Shown here piece after piece: positions 1 to 12,028 of a stretch of 64,000 nt of DNA. This stretch comes from Parascedosporium putredinis (Eukaryota > Ascomycota > Sordariomycetes > Microascales > Microascaceae), in contig CASHTG010000010.1 of NCBI GenBank assembly GCA_949357655.1, positions 558,001 through 622,000 on the forward strand, read 5' to 3'. The position numbers were made by a program, and so were the translations under genes. The notes beneath the pieces were generated by a model, which was given only the letters and a program-made list of their open reading frames with translations, had not been told where the DNA came from and made no database searches. The first letter of the stretch is position 1, and the number at the start of each line of letters is the position of its first letter.

Positions 1-100
1 CCCTAGCTGTGTCATGACCTGCCTAATCGCCGTTAAATTCCGTAAAACGTGACATTCTTTTTCTTTTCTAGGTTTGTTGCCGAAAATGAAATCTCTATGT

Positions 101-1699
101 CTAGTGAAGTAGTCCTCCCGCCTCCACCTGATCTGCCTTGTCCATCCTCAAAAACGCCTTCTCCACCTCTCTCTCCCAGTTGCTCAACCCGACAATGATC
201 CATTCCAACGTGCCGACCAGGTACAGCGCAATGCATTGGCCCACCCACAAGCCCTTCAGGCCCCAGCCATGGAAAGCGAGATAGATTCCCAGCGGGAGGG
301 CGCCGCAGTAGTAGCTGACGAGGTTAACCGCCGCGCCAATGTGTTGCAAGCCCATACCCCTCAAGCTGCCACCACAGCTACCGTTGAGACCATCGGCAAT
401 CTGGAAAAGGGCCACGTAGGGGAGAACCTCGGCCGTGAGGCGCACGACTTGCTCGTCATCGTTGAAAATCTTGGCAAAGTTGTTGCGCGTGGCCATGAGA
501 ACCACCAGCACGACGAGGCCCAGGAACACGCTCAAGCAAGCCGCGCAGTGCGCCGCCCGAGCCGCACCTTTGGGATCTCTCGCGCCGAGGAGGTTGCCTA
601 CGCGCACGGAAGCCGCGACGCCGAGGCCAAAGGGGATGGTGTTGAGCACCTGGTCCGCCGTCATGATGACGCTCTGCGCGGCGAGAGGATAGTGCCCAGC
701 CTGCCGGCGGCGAGGGCAACGACTTCAAAGGCCCACCATTCGGTACCGACGTGGATGATGCCCATGGAGGCGAGGCGCGCAAATAGGCCCATGTTCTCGA
801 GGGATTGGCGTGTCCATCCGCCCCAGCATTCGGAACCGGCGACGAACCGGGCGTAGAGAAGCAGAAGGCCAAAGGAAAGCCAATACGCGATGCCGGTGGC
901 AATAGGAGCGCCTAGTAGGCCCATGTCGAGCTTGTAAACGAAGAGATAGTTGAGGGCAGCGCTGAAAGGGGATGTTATGAATAATACATAAGTACCGGGT
1001 CGTGCAATACCTTTGATACAAGTTGTTAGTATGATTGCATGCAAAAGAACGTGCCTTAAGACATAAAAAGGGGCAGAGCTTACCCTGCGCCTGAAGATAC
1101 TTCTTCATAGCTTCAAAGTATATATATCCAAGTCCACCAGGGATAAGGCATGTCAAGAATCGAGCGCTATCGCGCGACAGTTGAGGATCCTGTCCCAAGC
1201 TCCGGAAGACCGGCTCCGAAAACGCCCAGAGCGTGGCCACGGGGATGTAAAACAGACCCAGCACAATAAAGGCCCGCTGTAGGAGTATACCGAGATCGTG
1301 CTTGTTGGAACTGCCGGTAAAAGTCGAGGATGCGAGTGTGTCGAGTGCCGTTGTGCCTCCGAGACCGATCAGCCACGCCGTGCACATGGCAAACATGTAC
1401 GAGAAGGCCGCCGTGGCCAAGTTCTCGGGCGACGAACGGCCTACGATCAAGACGGAGACTGTTTGTAGACTGTTTTGGAGAGTATAAGCGAGGACGACGG
1501 GAACGGATCCCTTGAGAAGGACCTTGACTTCTTCCAGGATGAGCTTTTTCGTCGGCTTGTCCTCGTCGAGGACGGTGATTTGGTCCTCTTCATTTTGGCT
1601 GTACACGCTCCCTTGGGGCTGGCCTGTCAGTAGAGACGTGTATTCGTCAGGCGGTGTTGTAACGCTGCCAGCGACAGCCCGTGGAGTGTCTTGTCCCAT
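101..1699 (-). CDS. MATE family multidrug/toxin exporter
   Basis: This encodes a polytopic antiporter of the MATE family, which exports cationic drugs or metabolites across the plasma or vacuolar membrane. The start is the ATG at 1699-1697. An intron at 1011-1083 joins YLQAQG to IARPGTY, and the stop is at 103-101, giving about 508 residues and 12 predicted membrane segments. Family landmarks are the YLQAQG stretch, WWAFEV, and the second-half MTADQVLNTIPFGLG and VRVGNLLG motifs. The reading frame breaks near 688: one C is missing between GTI and AAQSV, where homologues run through. The gene diverges from the MFS gene at 3832. The family is clear; the substrate cannot be read from sequence. 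Confidence 0.9.
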
Positions 1700-3831
1700 G
1701 TTGATCTTTGAGCAGTGATGTATGGTATTAGGGACCCGGTCAAAGGCAGGGGAATCGTGAATCAAGGACTACATGTACGGAATTCTTTTAAGATCTCCAA
1801 GGAGATCCGTGAGCATCTTATTGATCGAGGAGGCTAGTGGTCTGCAATCTTCAATGGCTCAATGTGGGTTACCCTCACACTCTTACATGACGCAGGGCGT
1901 TCGCTGCCAACGACCACTAGACTCCTGATACGGCGTCTAAGATGTGTGCAGTACTAGGCCTCATCCTCCGGCCAGTTAGAAACGCCGCAGATAACACTCA
2001 AGCGTGAAGATTCATTTTTCTCATCCCGTTCTTTGCTAACCTCTGATGGGCAAAGGCCCATATCTTGGCAAGGTTTTTTTCTTCCTATTACGCGCGCAGA
2101 CTTGTAAGCACTCCGGGGCCCGCGAATCCCGAGTCACGACTAGTTCACCTAGTCGGCGAAGGCCGGAAATGTCCGACAGTCAAGAATTGTAACAGTAGCG
2201 CATCCGATAATCGGAACGGGGAAACCGGGAGGGGTTTCTTTCTTCTTTTTTTCTTCTTTCTCTTTTCGTGACCGGCTTGCAACAACTATTTTGCAGGTTC
2301 CGCCACCTCGGACAAAGGTGGTTCCCCAGACTCGACTGTCATCGGCTGTTCGGGTTAGGGTTGCTTATCTCTGCAGCGCAGGGGCCCACCTCGACTCGGA
2401 GACGGGCTCCACCTAAAACCTCGGAGGCCAAGGGAGGTACTGATAAGTGGAAATTTCCTTATCTCGATGCACCACGAGGGGAGGGTCTGTCTTGCATGCA
2501 AGGAGCCCACACCATTGGCCCATCTGTCTCTGGAGATAACGCACCCTCGTGCTGTCAGGGCTCGAAAATGTTTGCCCCTGGCTCGAGTCTAGCGAATGTC
2601 ACACATCTCGCTTCCCTTTTTTTTTCTTTCCCGCGACTCCATCTGCCGTTCCCAACTGTAGGGTTCGGCGGCCGCGGATTTCCAAGAGCGCGGGATGTTC
2701 TCGAGCCACCCCGCAAGATGATCTATTCCCACATGGCCAGCATGCAGTTGGATCATATATTCCTCCGCAGAGCCCCCGTGGAAGGGAATTGATCGCTTGT
2801 TGTTCGACGATGCGTACTTTGTTCATCGCGGGTGGCATGACATTCCGAATGTATCAATAGTCGGAGTCGTTATCATATATGGGCCTGGCCTGTTTTTGGC
2901 CCACCTCTACGCGGGGAGGTCGTCGTATACACAGTCGCCGACAATATTCCGATGTTTCTCGATGAAGAAGTAATGCTTTAGACTAGCCTCTTTCAAACCC
3001 GGAGAGGGAGCCGTGGTCCACGTCTGTCTCTCTGATATGACTTTGAAAGCGATGGTGGCCAAGGTGGTCAGCTTCGCTTCCTCTTCATCCTCCTCCTCCT
3101 CCCTATCTACATTTTATTGGGCCCTGGCCTCCAGAGAGGGCGAGGCCCAAACCCCATAGTTGTATTTTTCAACCGAGAATGAAGCCCAAAAAAATAATAT
3201 TTATCCGATGAGCACTCATGCGATGCACGGCAGTAGTTGAGGCGAGATGATTGTGCAAAAGCGAACCCTCGAGAACTGCAGCGAGTCTCTTGACCAACCC
3301 ATCCACCATATCAAGTGCAGCGTGGCTAGTGAGATGTTCTAGAGGCCCCGGGGACTTAGGCGGTCCACTTTTCCTCGTAGAGCCCGACGTCCCGGAAACA
3401 CCCTTGGCCAGATTCCTCCCACCCTTGTCTATCAAAGGAAGGGGGGCCACCTCTCTAACGTGGAGAGATAAGGCTGAGCAGAGGGAGGAAAGATAGGATC
3501 GGGCGTTATCATGGGGTATTCCGAAGATCAACGTTGAGGCCTGCAGGAGATGTATGCAAGAGGACCAAGGCATATATACTGCAGCACGTCCTGGGTATTC
3601 ATTGTGCATCATGTCCTACATCGTCGCATTCAGTTATACCATCACCAGAATTAGAATATCCACTTGAATAGGTTTCTTTTCCAGGACGAGTTCTTTTTGA
3701 TAGCATCTTTCACTTGCTTGCGGACTCCAGTGACCACCCATCCACCATCTTCGACATCCAGACCCTACCCCATTGTGAACAAAAGAGCCGCTCCAAGGTG
3801 GTCCATCGATCGGACAACTACGCCACCCAAG
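1700..3831. other. Intergenic region between divergent transporter genes
   Basis: No supportable gene was found in these 2.1 kb. Open frames here lack family motifs and plausible introns. The interval must hold the promoters of both the MATE and MFS genes. A short CTC/TCC trinucleotide run lies near 3083-3102. Confidence 0.6.
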
Positions 3832-5819
3832 ATGGAAGGCGAAAAGAAAAGCATGCCCCCGAGTCCGGGATCGAGTTGGGCAAAAGAAACCGGCCAAATA
3901 GACATCGAGGCGGCTACGACACCAGATGGCCTCAAACTGCATCCCCAGCCTACCACTGATCCTCTCGACCCCCTCAACTGGACCAAGTTGAGGAAAAATA
4001 CCATCTTGGCCATTGTCATGTTCAAGTAAGCAAAAGCATTCCGAGTCTTTTGATACACCATACATTGAGGTGATAAGCCTGCTTACACGACTTTCCCTCT
4101 TTTATAGATACTTCCTATTCACCTATCTCACGACAACCACCGTCCCTTCCTTCCCCGACATCCAAGACCAGTTCGGCATCTCCTTCTCCGAGGTCAACTG
4201 GACCGTCGCCATCCCCGCACTCGGTCTCGCCGTCGGTCCTCTACTATGGTCCTCCCTGAGCGACATCTACGGCCGACGCATCATTTTCATCGTCGGATCC
4301 GTCATCTCTCTAGCTGCGACCTGCGGTGCCGCTGCCGCCCCTACGTACGGGGATACATGGCGGCCCGCTTCTTCCAAGGTCTCGGCGTCAGCCCGGCGGC
4401 AACCGTCGGAATGGCAGTTGGTAAGACACAAAACCCACGGCCCGCGTGCACACTGCAAAACAATCTTGAGACACCTCCTTCTGACTTATACGTGCGTTCT
4501 TTTTAGTCGGTGACTTGTTCTTCGAATATGAGCGTGGTCAAAAGCTCGGCCTCTGGGTTCTCGCCCTCGACACCGGTCTCTTGGTCGGTCCCATCTGTAA
4601 GTCGGCTCCGTGAACTCCATTCCACCCTACAAGTTGGATGAACTAACCGGGTGTTCCTAGTCGGCGGCTTCCTCAACCTCGCCAGCGCTGCTTGGATCAA
4701 CTGGTTCAACGCCATCCTCTTCGGCGTCCTGCTCGTCCTCGAACTCCTCTTCATGCCCGAGACCCTCTACCCCCGCAACCTCATGCTTTCCCGCATGCCC
4801 CCGAGCCCCGAATCCCCCGACCTCACCGACAACGAGAAGAGCGACCCGGTTCCCGCCCCGCCCAGCGACATCGAGCTGCCCCGTACCACCGCCCTCCCTT
4901 TCCTCAACTTCAAGCCCGTCCCTGGTCTCCGACACCCCAAGCCGTGGGATACCATTATCCGCTTCGCCCTCACCTTCAAGCAGCCCGTCGTTGCCCTCGC
5001 CGTCCTGGGCTACTCCTTCATCTGGTACTGGTGGGTGCTGTCCGTCGTCACCATGGCGCCCGCCGCCTACGCGCAGTACACCCCTCTCATCCAGGGTCTA
5101 CTCTTCATCGGCCTCTTGCTCGGCACTGTCTTCTCCGAAATCTTCTGCTCCGGAAGGCTCTCCGACTGGATCGTGGCCCGGCTCGCAAAGAAGAATGGCG
5201 GCAGCCGAATTCCCGAGATGCGGTTGTGGCTTGCCTATCCTGCCCTGGTCATCACGGCTGTGGGCTTGATTGTCTGGGGCATCAGCATCGACAAGGGCTA
5301 CCACTGGATGGTTGGCCAGGTTGCTTTCTTCCTCTGTAAGTCGTAGTTACCCTTTTATGATTACCTCATCGGAGATTCCATTTGTATCTCCATGTCGGCA
5401 CAAGACACACGTTACTGACTAATCCTTCGTCTCACAGTCGCTGCCGGCATTCAAATGGGCAACACCGTGACGAGCAGTTACATCGTCGACAGCTACCCAC
5501 TCCAGTCTATGAGCGTCATTACCTTTTATGCCGTCTTCATTAACCTCAGCGCCTTCATCAACCCTGTAAGTTTCCCTCATCCGACATTGCTGCCAATCGA
5601 GCTAGTGGTTTCGATTTTATTTTCTAACCCCTTGTTTAGTTCTTCATCGCCGTGTGGCAAGAGTCGTCAGGCTGGACCATGACCTTTGCCGGACAGGGCA
5701 TCATCGTGTTCTTTGGTGGCTTGATCCTCTATGGCGGCCTCCAACTCTTTGGTGGCAAGCTCCGCGAGAAGACGCCACAGCCGACCTGGGTCAACCCAGA
5801 GTTTGACACTACCCTATAG
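3832..5819 (+). CDS. MFS transporter, DHA1-like drug:H+ antiporter
   Basis: This is a twelve-helix major facilitator protein, about 526 residues, probably a plasma-membrane exporter. The chosen start has good context (CCCAAGATGG). Exons are 3832-4025, 4108-4420, 4507-4596, 4661-5335, 5438-5565 and 5640-5819, all with GT-AG junctions and matching phases. The signature after helix 2 is present (LSDIYGRRIIF). N-terminal DPLDPLNW is typical of fungal MFS polyamine/drug transporters, and a hydrophilic loop separates the two six-helix halves around 4780-4960. The frame needs one extra G at the GGGG run 4349-4352 (PTYG-GYMAARFFQG). Substrate unknown. Confidence 0.9.
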
Positions 5820-8378
5820 ATTATGTCTTCGCAGTTGTGTTTTCTTTTCTCCATGGCTTTGGGGCGGCTTACTGTTTGATACCGTTATGTAGAAGATTAT
5901 TAGATTCCCAAATGTTTACTTGTTCCATTTCTGGTCTCCAGATATCATGCTTTGTTTTTAAATGCTGCCGTTTGGGATGCCACATCATTTGCCGCGCATC
6001 GTGGAAATTGGATGCTAGGAACGTCACCTGTCAATGCTTCTATATGATCTGTCGGAACAAACTGACAAGGAGCAGGTGGCTTCCTATCCCATCCATTCCT
6101 ATTGAGATGGCATATCATGTGGACACTGTCCAGGCCCTTCACGCCACGATTTTGCCGATGGGAAAATACTTGACTTTCCTAATCGGCTAGTCGTTAATCA
6201 GTACATGTTTGGGGAAACCAGGAGCTTCAGTGGACATGGAAGTATCTATCGACCAAGGAGACTAAGGTGGACTAGTAGTGAAAAAGCATTCCCCTGACCT
6301 CGGGGAATCATTGGGGTCACAATTGGCCCGTGGTGCGTTAGGTCCCAAAGAGCAGGGATCAATCGATATAGTTCGTGAGGCAGTAGGCGTCTTGTAGGTA
6401 AGGCATTAATGTCATGAAACGAAGCCCCGGTCTGGACCTGTTGGTTCGTGATGCTGTGTGGGCAGGCTTTCAAACACGTTAAACACCACGAGCTCCCTTG
6501 GTGATTTGCTCCTTCGTGAGAAAAGAAATTCTATCGCGGGCGCTCAAATATCAACATGTTATGCACATGCAGGAAATGAAAGCAACAATGATTGGGCTCA
6601 ACGGGGGATTGTCGCGCAGATGCGTGACCGTGGATAGCTCGAATGAGCTTGGGCTTCTTCCATGGCTTCGCCACGGGCGGTGCCGAGGGCTGGGCGGGAA
6701 GGGATCACGCTTTCCGAGCTCCCCGATTGGCGATTTTCTACAAGGGAGAGCGTTCTGAGTTCTCTCTCTTCTTTTTCAATAGCTTGAGCCACCGACGTCT
6801 GAGCGTATGGTTCGGTTCGGGCAAGGGAATGCCTTGTAGGGTGTATTACCATGCCAAAATCGTGTGATTAGTGATTTTCCGATGTGACCCAAGCAGTCGA
6901 GCTAACTGACTTGGCTTCCTTCTATTCTTTCAATATTTTGTGCGCTGTGCGCCATAGAGGCCAAGAGCTCCTTCATTCGCTTCTACTGCATAAATTCCCC
7001 TCCGAGTCTGAAGAGAATTCAGAATCAATGCGCGCGTGAAGAAAGAATTTACTGTAGCTAGTTCGCCGACGATGCGAACGCTACATGTAGGCAACGTTCC
7101 ATGTCATCTAGGCGATGCGATTTCTTCAGAACGCTTCCATCATTTTGGAGCACAAATTTCGGAATGAGTCCTTCCAATGAAATGTAATTCATGGTACACT
7201 CAAGATTCTCAACCCATGAATGAGCAATTGAAAGATGAGTCCAAATTCGTCCCACGGGCACTTCTTCGGCGGTGTCGTTCCATCAAGAGAGAAGCCAGCG
7301 CAGACGGAGAAAAGCGGCCAAAACGAGATGTGCGGCAAGGGTTGCGCTCAAGGATCAATAGACTCCCGGTTGGTGTGGTCTAGGACGAACGCCCCGGAAC
7401 GCTTCGCCTACAACGCTATGCCGCTTCTCAATCTACTCGCGGCTTAGCAGGTTGCACGAACCGTACTTGAAGGGACAGGAGGGGAGAACCGGGGTGATGC
7501 AGCGTCCATTTCGCTGCGCAGACGGTCGCTTGAAATTCAATTCCTTGGAGCTCATTTCGCGTTTCCTGGCAAGGCGCCTGGGCGCACAAGCGACCCGAAC
7601 AAAAGGGAATCTGGGCTTGACGTTGGTTCGACTCGGTCGAAACACCACCTTGGTAGATTTGCGAGATCCTCTCCCCACCCCTTTCTCCCCTTCTGCCGAG
7701 TCGGCCGACACAACCAACAGGTATGAGACGGGAGTGCAGGGAATAACCTTCCCCAGATCATTTGCGATTGGCGAATTGGGCAAGGGATTGAAGGGGAATT
7801 TCTTTTGGAATTCTCGCATGAAGGAACAGGGCACCCGCAAGGGGCAGGTGAGGCCGTGGCTGAAACAAGCGGTTCCAGTCTTTTGCTTCCTGCGAGGAGA
7901 TCTCGACACTCGCCTTGCATGTTGTTTTGGCTTTTCGAGAAGCCCATCAGGAAGATTGAAAACATCATGGAAAAAGCACCTTCCACAAAAGGCTAGAATC
8001 TCCCCCATCAAGTGCTTGTCAGATCCTTCTATTGGTGCTTCCAAACCCCTTCGACATTCTTTCAGAAGTTCTCCTGAACTTTATCCGTCCGTCAGCTCAT
8101 CGCACCAGGGTGCTCTCTTTTTAATAGCGGACCGCCTCAACTTTGCCTCTTCCTCCTCTGATTCGATCTGTCAGTAGGCATAGGTGTTGCGACAACAACG
8201 CAGCTACCACCGAAGACCGACCATCGCCATCCAGTCATAAAGCCAACCAGAACCTATTCACTTCCGACTCCAAGATAATTCTACAAACACTCTCTACAAA
8301 AGGCACCCAGGCCTGCTTTAGGCTGCGTATGTGATCTACGGCGAAAGAAAGATAAAGGAAAACGGAAACACAGACAGA
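5820..8378. other. Intergenic region, no supported gene
   Basis: Several overlapping open frames exist on both strands, the longest at 7433-8177, but they are mutually exclusive, lack recognisable motifs and show no splice logic. I treat them as chance. Confidence 0.5.
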
Positions 8379-8980
8379 ATGGCGTCCAACGGCACACTCA
8401 CCAACGGGACGATTCCGGGGAATGGCACCGGTCAGATGATTTACGCGAAGCCGATAATAAACCTCTACGGGCTAGTGGACGGACAGTGCCCACAGAACCG
8501 AACGATGCCGTACGGCCTATGGCTTACGGAACTGCCGCAAGACCAAATGACGTGCGGACAACCCCTTTCAAGGGCAACCTCGACATATTCAAGACGTGCT
8601 GCAATATGACCGATACGTCGCAGGATCTGGTCACGCTCTCCGACACGGAGCATTCGGAGAACCCGCTATGCTGGGGTTACTGTGGGCTGGGCGCGACGGA
8701 GGGCTACGCAGACCTCCAGAACCGACGCGAGGCGTTTTACGAGTGCTACGAGACTAAGACGGCGGAACTTGGCCGCGAGAACGCCGGGTTAGATGGCATC
8801 ATGTGCTTCGGAGACAGGAAAGCCCTCAACAGCATGCAGGACACTCTTCCGGACAGCGGGCCCCCGAATAAAGGCGGAGCCCCGGCGGTGGCGGTGACGG
8901 GCAAGGGAATCCGCTCGGCGGTGATTCCGGGGCTATGGGTCGTGGGGCTGCTGGCGGAGTTGGCGTTTCTAGGGGCGTGA
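8379..8980 (+). CDS. Orphan cysteine-rich protein with hydrophobic C-terminal tail
   Basis: I do not recognise a family. The ATG at 8379 opens a frame with three Asn-Gly-Thr N-glycosylation sequons in the first 20 residues. It continues through a Cys-rich middle (a CC pair, C-W-G-Y-C) and ends in a hydrophobic stretch (IPGLWVVGLLAELAFLGA) before the TGA at 8978-8980. About 200 residues result if one base is restored in the CCCCTTT run at 8562-8568; without it the frame stops at 8609. Sequons plus a hydrophobic C-terminus suggest a GPI-anchored or tail-anchored surface protein, but no clear signal peptide is visible at the N-terminus, so a missed 5' exon is possible. Confidence 0.5.
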
Positions 8981-9235
8981 TCGTCCTCTTTGCGAGACGA
9001 GCTGAATCGCTCGAGAAGAAGAGTACGCAATCAAACAATCGAGCAAGCAGAAAGCAAGCCAAACTTTTATTAATACAGATACCAACGATATTTCTATTTG
9101 ATGCTCTACTTTTATCTTCGCTTGTTGTCTTCGTGAGTCTTTGAACGCACCTCCGCTTGCCAAAATTCACATTCGATCAACCAACCCGGTTTCTGCCATA
9201 CCAGCTGAATTTCGAAACAAACCTATGACAGCATC

Positions 9236-9864
9236 ATGAAATCCTGGGTAGCCCTCTCCTCTGCTCTGGGGGTTCTCAGACTCGACTCGGTAAGACTTGC
9301 CTCAATAATGATCCAGCGGATCGGAACCTTTTCGTGGTGCTGAATGGGGTCTTCAGCGGGTCGGTTTGGTGGATAAGCGGCCAATTTGTGGGGACCTATG
9401 GGGCAAGGCAGGCTCTTATCAGTGATCTCATCAGCGCGATGGATGCTGAAGGGCCCTACAAGCACTGGAGTGTAATCTCTTCGGCTGACTCATCGGAGTT
9501 TGCCCCGAAGAAAACATCCGCTGGTGCCGTGGACTGCGTGCACGTGGTCGTCTCGACTTGCCCGGAAAACTCGCATCCCGGAAAACGTTTTCAGCGCTAT
9601 TCCATTCTAGGCAATCAGCGGTGCGAGAGAGATTATCTCTGTGACCTTGGCACCCGGCAGTTCACCAGCTCTCAGAGTTGTGTCATAGTAGGCTTAGGTG
9701 AGTTGCCTTTTCAGCTTGGCACCATGCTTTGTAAAGATTGCCACCTACTGCGGGGGACCTTGGCGTGCGCTCAGACTGTCCCAAGCTCCCCGACGATCTT
9801 AAGACGAAACAAGGAAAAAGAAGAAAAAAGGGACAGAGAGCTAGCTCCTTGGGCCAAAAATTGA
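9236..9864 (+). CDS. Possible small Cys-containing protein (weak)
   Basis: An ATG at 9236 opens with MKSWVALSSALG. If one G is restored in the GGGGG run at 9268-9272 it joins a frame running to 9864 with six or so cysteines and phrases such as LFVVLNGVFSG. A GTGAGT at about 9700 could be a donor that would shorten the product. There is no family match and only a weak signal-like start. Its position 256 bp after the other orphan, on the same strand, is the main reason to list it. Confidence 0.25.
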
Positions 9865-10132
9865 GCCACCTCTTCTCTTCTTCCCTCTTCAACCTTTGCC
9901 TTACGCCGTTAAAAGACACGAATAATCGGGCCACGCAATCTCGCAATCCTAGTCGAAATTGACACAGCGCGTCCCCCTGAGCGACAAAGAGGGTGGCGGA
10001 AACCAGCTCTCGATCACGAAGCTACAGCGCATCTAGGCCCCTCGGTAGCGGCGGGACAAACCCTTGGGTTCTCACTCGCAGTGAACCCGCTCGCCCGCCC
10101 TTCCCTCATCCTTTCTCTCTTCTCCCGCCACC

Positions 10133-11445
10133 ATGGCGCGGAGCCTTTCCCGATCGCCGTCCTCCCCGGCGCCCGGCGACGACGTTTCCCTCAGCGCCCT
10201 CGCGCGCACAGGCAACCGCCACTTCCACCGCGCGTCCATCCCGCCCCCGCCGGCCGCGACGTCGAGTTCCAGCACAGCGTACGGGACCCGCTCAACCTCG
10301 CCTCGCGCATCAAGGACGACGCCGAGATCAAGGCCAACAGCTCGCGGCGGCGCGACCGCCGGCCGCTGTGGAGCAACCGCGGCGAGGTGCAAAAGTTTTA
10401 CGAGCACCAAAACGAGAGCATCCGGTCCATGCTCAAGTCGGTGGACGAGCACGAGCAAGAGGTCAAGGACGAGCGCGGCAAGAATAACTTCATGTACCAC
10501 GTGTGCGTCAAGGGCTCCCTCGCCGCCAACGTCGTCCTGTCCGGTCTGCAGCTTTACGCCGCCATCTCGTCCGGTTCCCTGTCCCTCTTCACCACCATGG
10601 CCGACTCCGTCTTCGACCCCTTGTCCGGGCTGATGCTCTACATGTCCCACCGCGCCGTGGATAAAGTCGACGAGCGCAAGTACCCTCGGGTCGCGCTCGC
10701 ATTTCCACCGCCGGCAACATCGTCTTCTCCTTCATCATGTTTTCCGTCTCGCTCGTCCTGATCGTCATGTCGGCCCGCGACCTCGCTTCTGGCTCCGAGG
10801 ACGAGACCAAGACGTTTAACCTGCCCTCCGTCATCGCCGTCGCCATCGCCTTCGGCACCAAGCTCTTCCTCTTTTTCCTCTGCTGGACTGTCAAGGACAT
10901 ATATTCTCAGGTCGATATCCTGTGGCGCGACCACCGCAACGACCTGTCCATCAATGGCTTCGGTATCCTCACCTCCGTCGGCGGTAGCAAGCTCCGCTGG
11001 TGGATCGACCCCATGGGCGCCATCCTCCTGTCCGTGCTCATCGGCGGTCTCTGGCTGCACACCGCCTGGGAAGAGTTCCAGCTCCTCATCGGTGTCACGG
11101 CCGACAAGGAGACGCTGCAGCTCATCACCTACATCTCCATGACCCACTCGCCCCTCGTCGAGCGCATCGACACCGTCCGCGCCTACCACAGCGGACCCCG
11201 CCTACTCATCGAGGTCGACATCGTCATTGACCGCAACGAGCGGCTCGAGATCGCGCACGACGTCGCCGAGGATTTGCAAATTAAGCTCGAGAAACTTCCT
11301 TGTGTCGAGCGGGCCTACGTTCATATTGACTATGAGACTAGTCATAAGCCGGTAAGTTCAACGCTTGCTACCACACGTCCAACTTTGGGTAACCGTGTTA
11401 CTAATCTGGCCAATCTAGGAGCACGATCTGAAAAAGCTACTGTAG
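10133..11445 (+). CDS. CDF family cation efflux protein, Mn2+ type
   Basis: This is a cation diffusion facilitator, about 415 residues, exporting divalent metal from the cytosol or into an organelle. The start ATG has context CCACCATGG. Exons are 10133-11351 and 11419-11445; the last exon encodes only EHDLKKLL. DxxxD motifs occur in TM2 (DSVFD, 10603-10617) and TM5 (DHRND, 10929-10943), the arrangement typical of the Mn-CDF subgroup rather than the HxxxD of Zn carriers. The cytosolic C-terminal dimerisation domain follows (VRAYHSGPRLLIEVDIV). Two one-base deletions must be bridged: CCCCC at 10244-10248 and CCC at 10683-10685. Confidence 0.9.
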
Positions 11446-12028
11446 ATTTGGACATGGCTTTTTTATGTCTTGGCGGTGTAGATTGCGGCCTGGGGATACG
11501 CAGTATGTGCAGATAATGTCTAAAAGAAGGAAAGGAGAGAGCACTCTTGGGCCTTGAACATGAAATACAGAGCATTGGGACGGAACGGGGAAACCGGGTT
11601 AGATTTCTTGGCTGCATTGGGTTGGAGCACGGCATAGATTTGATGAAGCCAGAAGCGAATTGTTGACTGCTCACGTTCAGCTACATATACGAATAGTAAT
11701 GTGTATTTGTTTAAATTCATGTTGAACCTTGCAACGGCGTGTCCACACCAAGCGTAGCTCACGGACAGATGCGAACAATAGTGAGACGGCATATGTACAG
11801 TGTAGAACAGCAACGCCTTTTGGTGCCAAAGGAAAAGCAGTATCCAGCCCAAGAGGGGGAAGAACGGGAAAGAGGAAGAAAAGGAGAAAAAGAGATTGCA
11901 TGAAAGGGAGAGAGGGGAGAGGGGATAAACGCCAGGGGTATGTATGTACATCACGCAAGCCATGCTACTAATGCTTCTTCGCTTCTGCCTTCACCATGCA
12001 CTCCATGTATGCATGCTCCCGCTTTCTG
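11446..12028. other. Convergent intergenic spacer
   Basis: This is the shared 3' region of the CDF gene (+) and the methyltransferase gene (-). No coding potential was found. An A/G-rich tract lies at about 11860-11930. Confidence 0.6.

Noticed and set aside
7610..7650. GGTTCGACTC resembling a tRNA T-arm
   Set aside because: No matching acceptor stem, anticodon arm or D-arm could be folded around it.
7433..8177. Two long open frames on opposite strands over the same DNA
   Set aside because: They are mutually exclusive, carry no motifs and lie in ordinary intergenic sequence; likely chance absence of stops.
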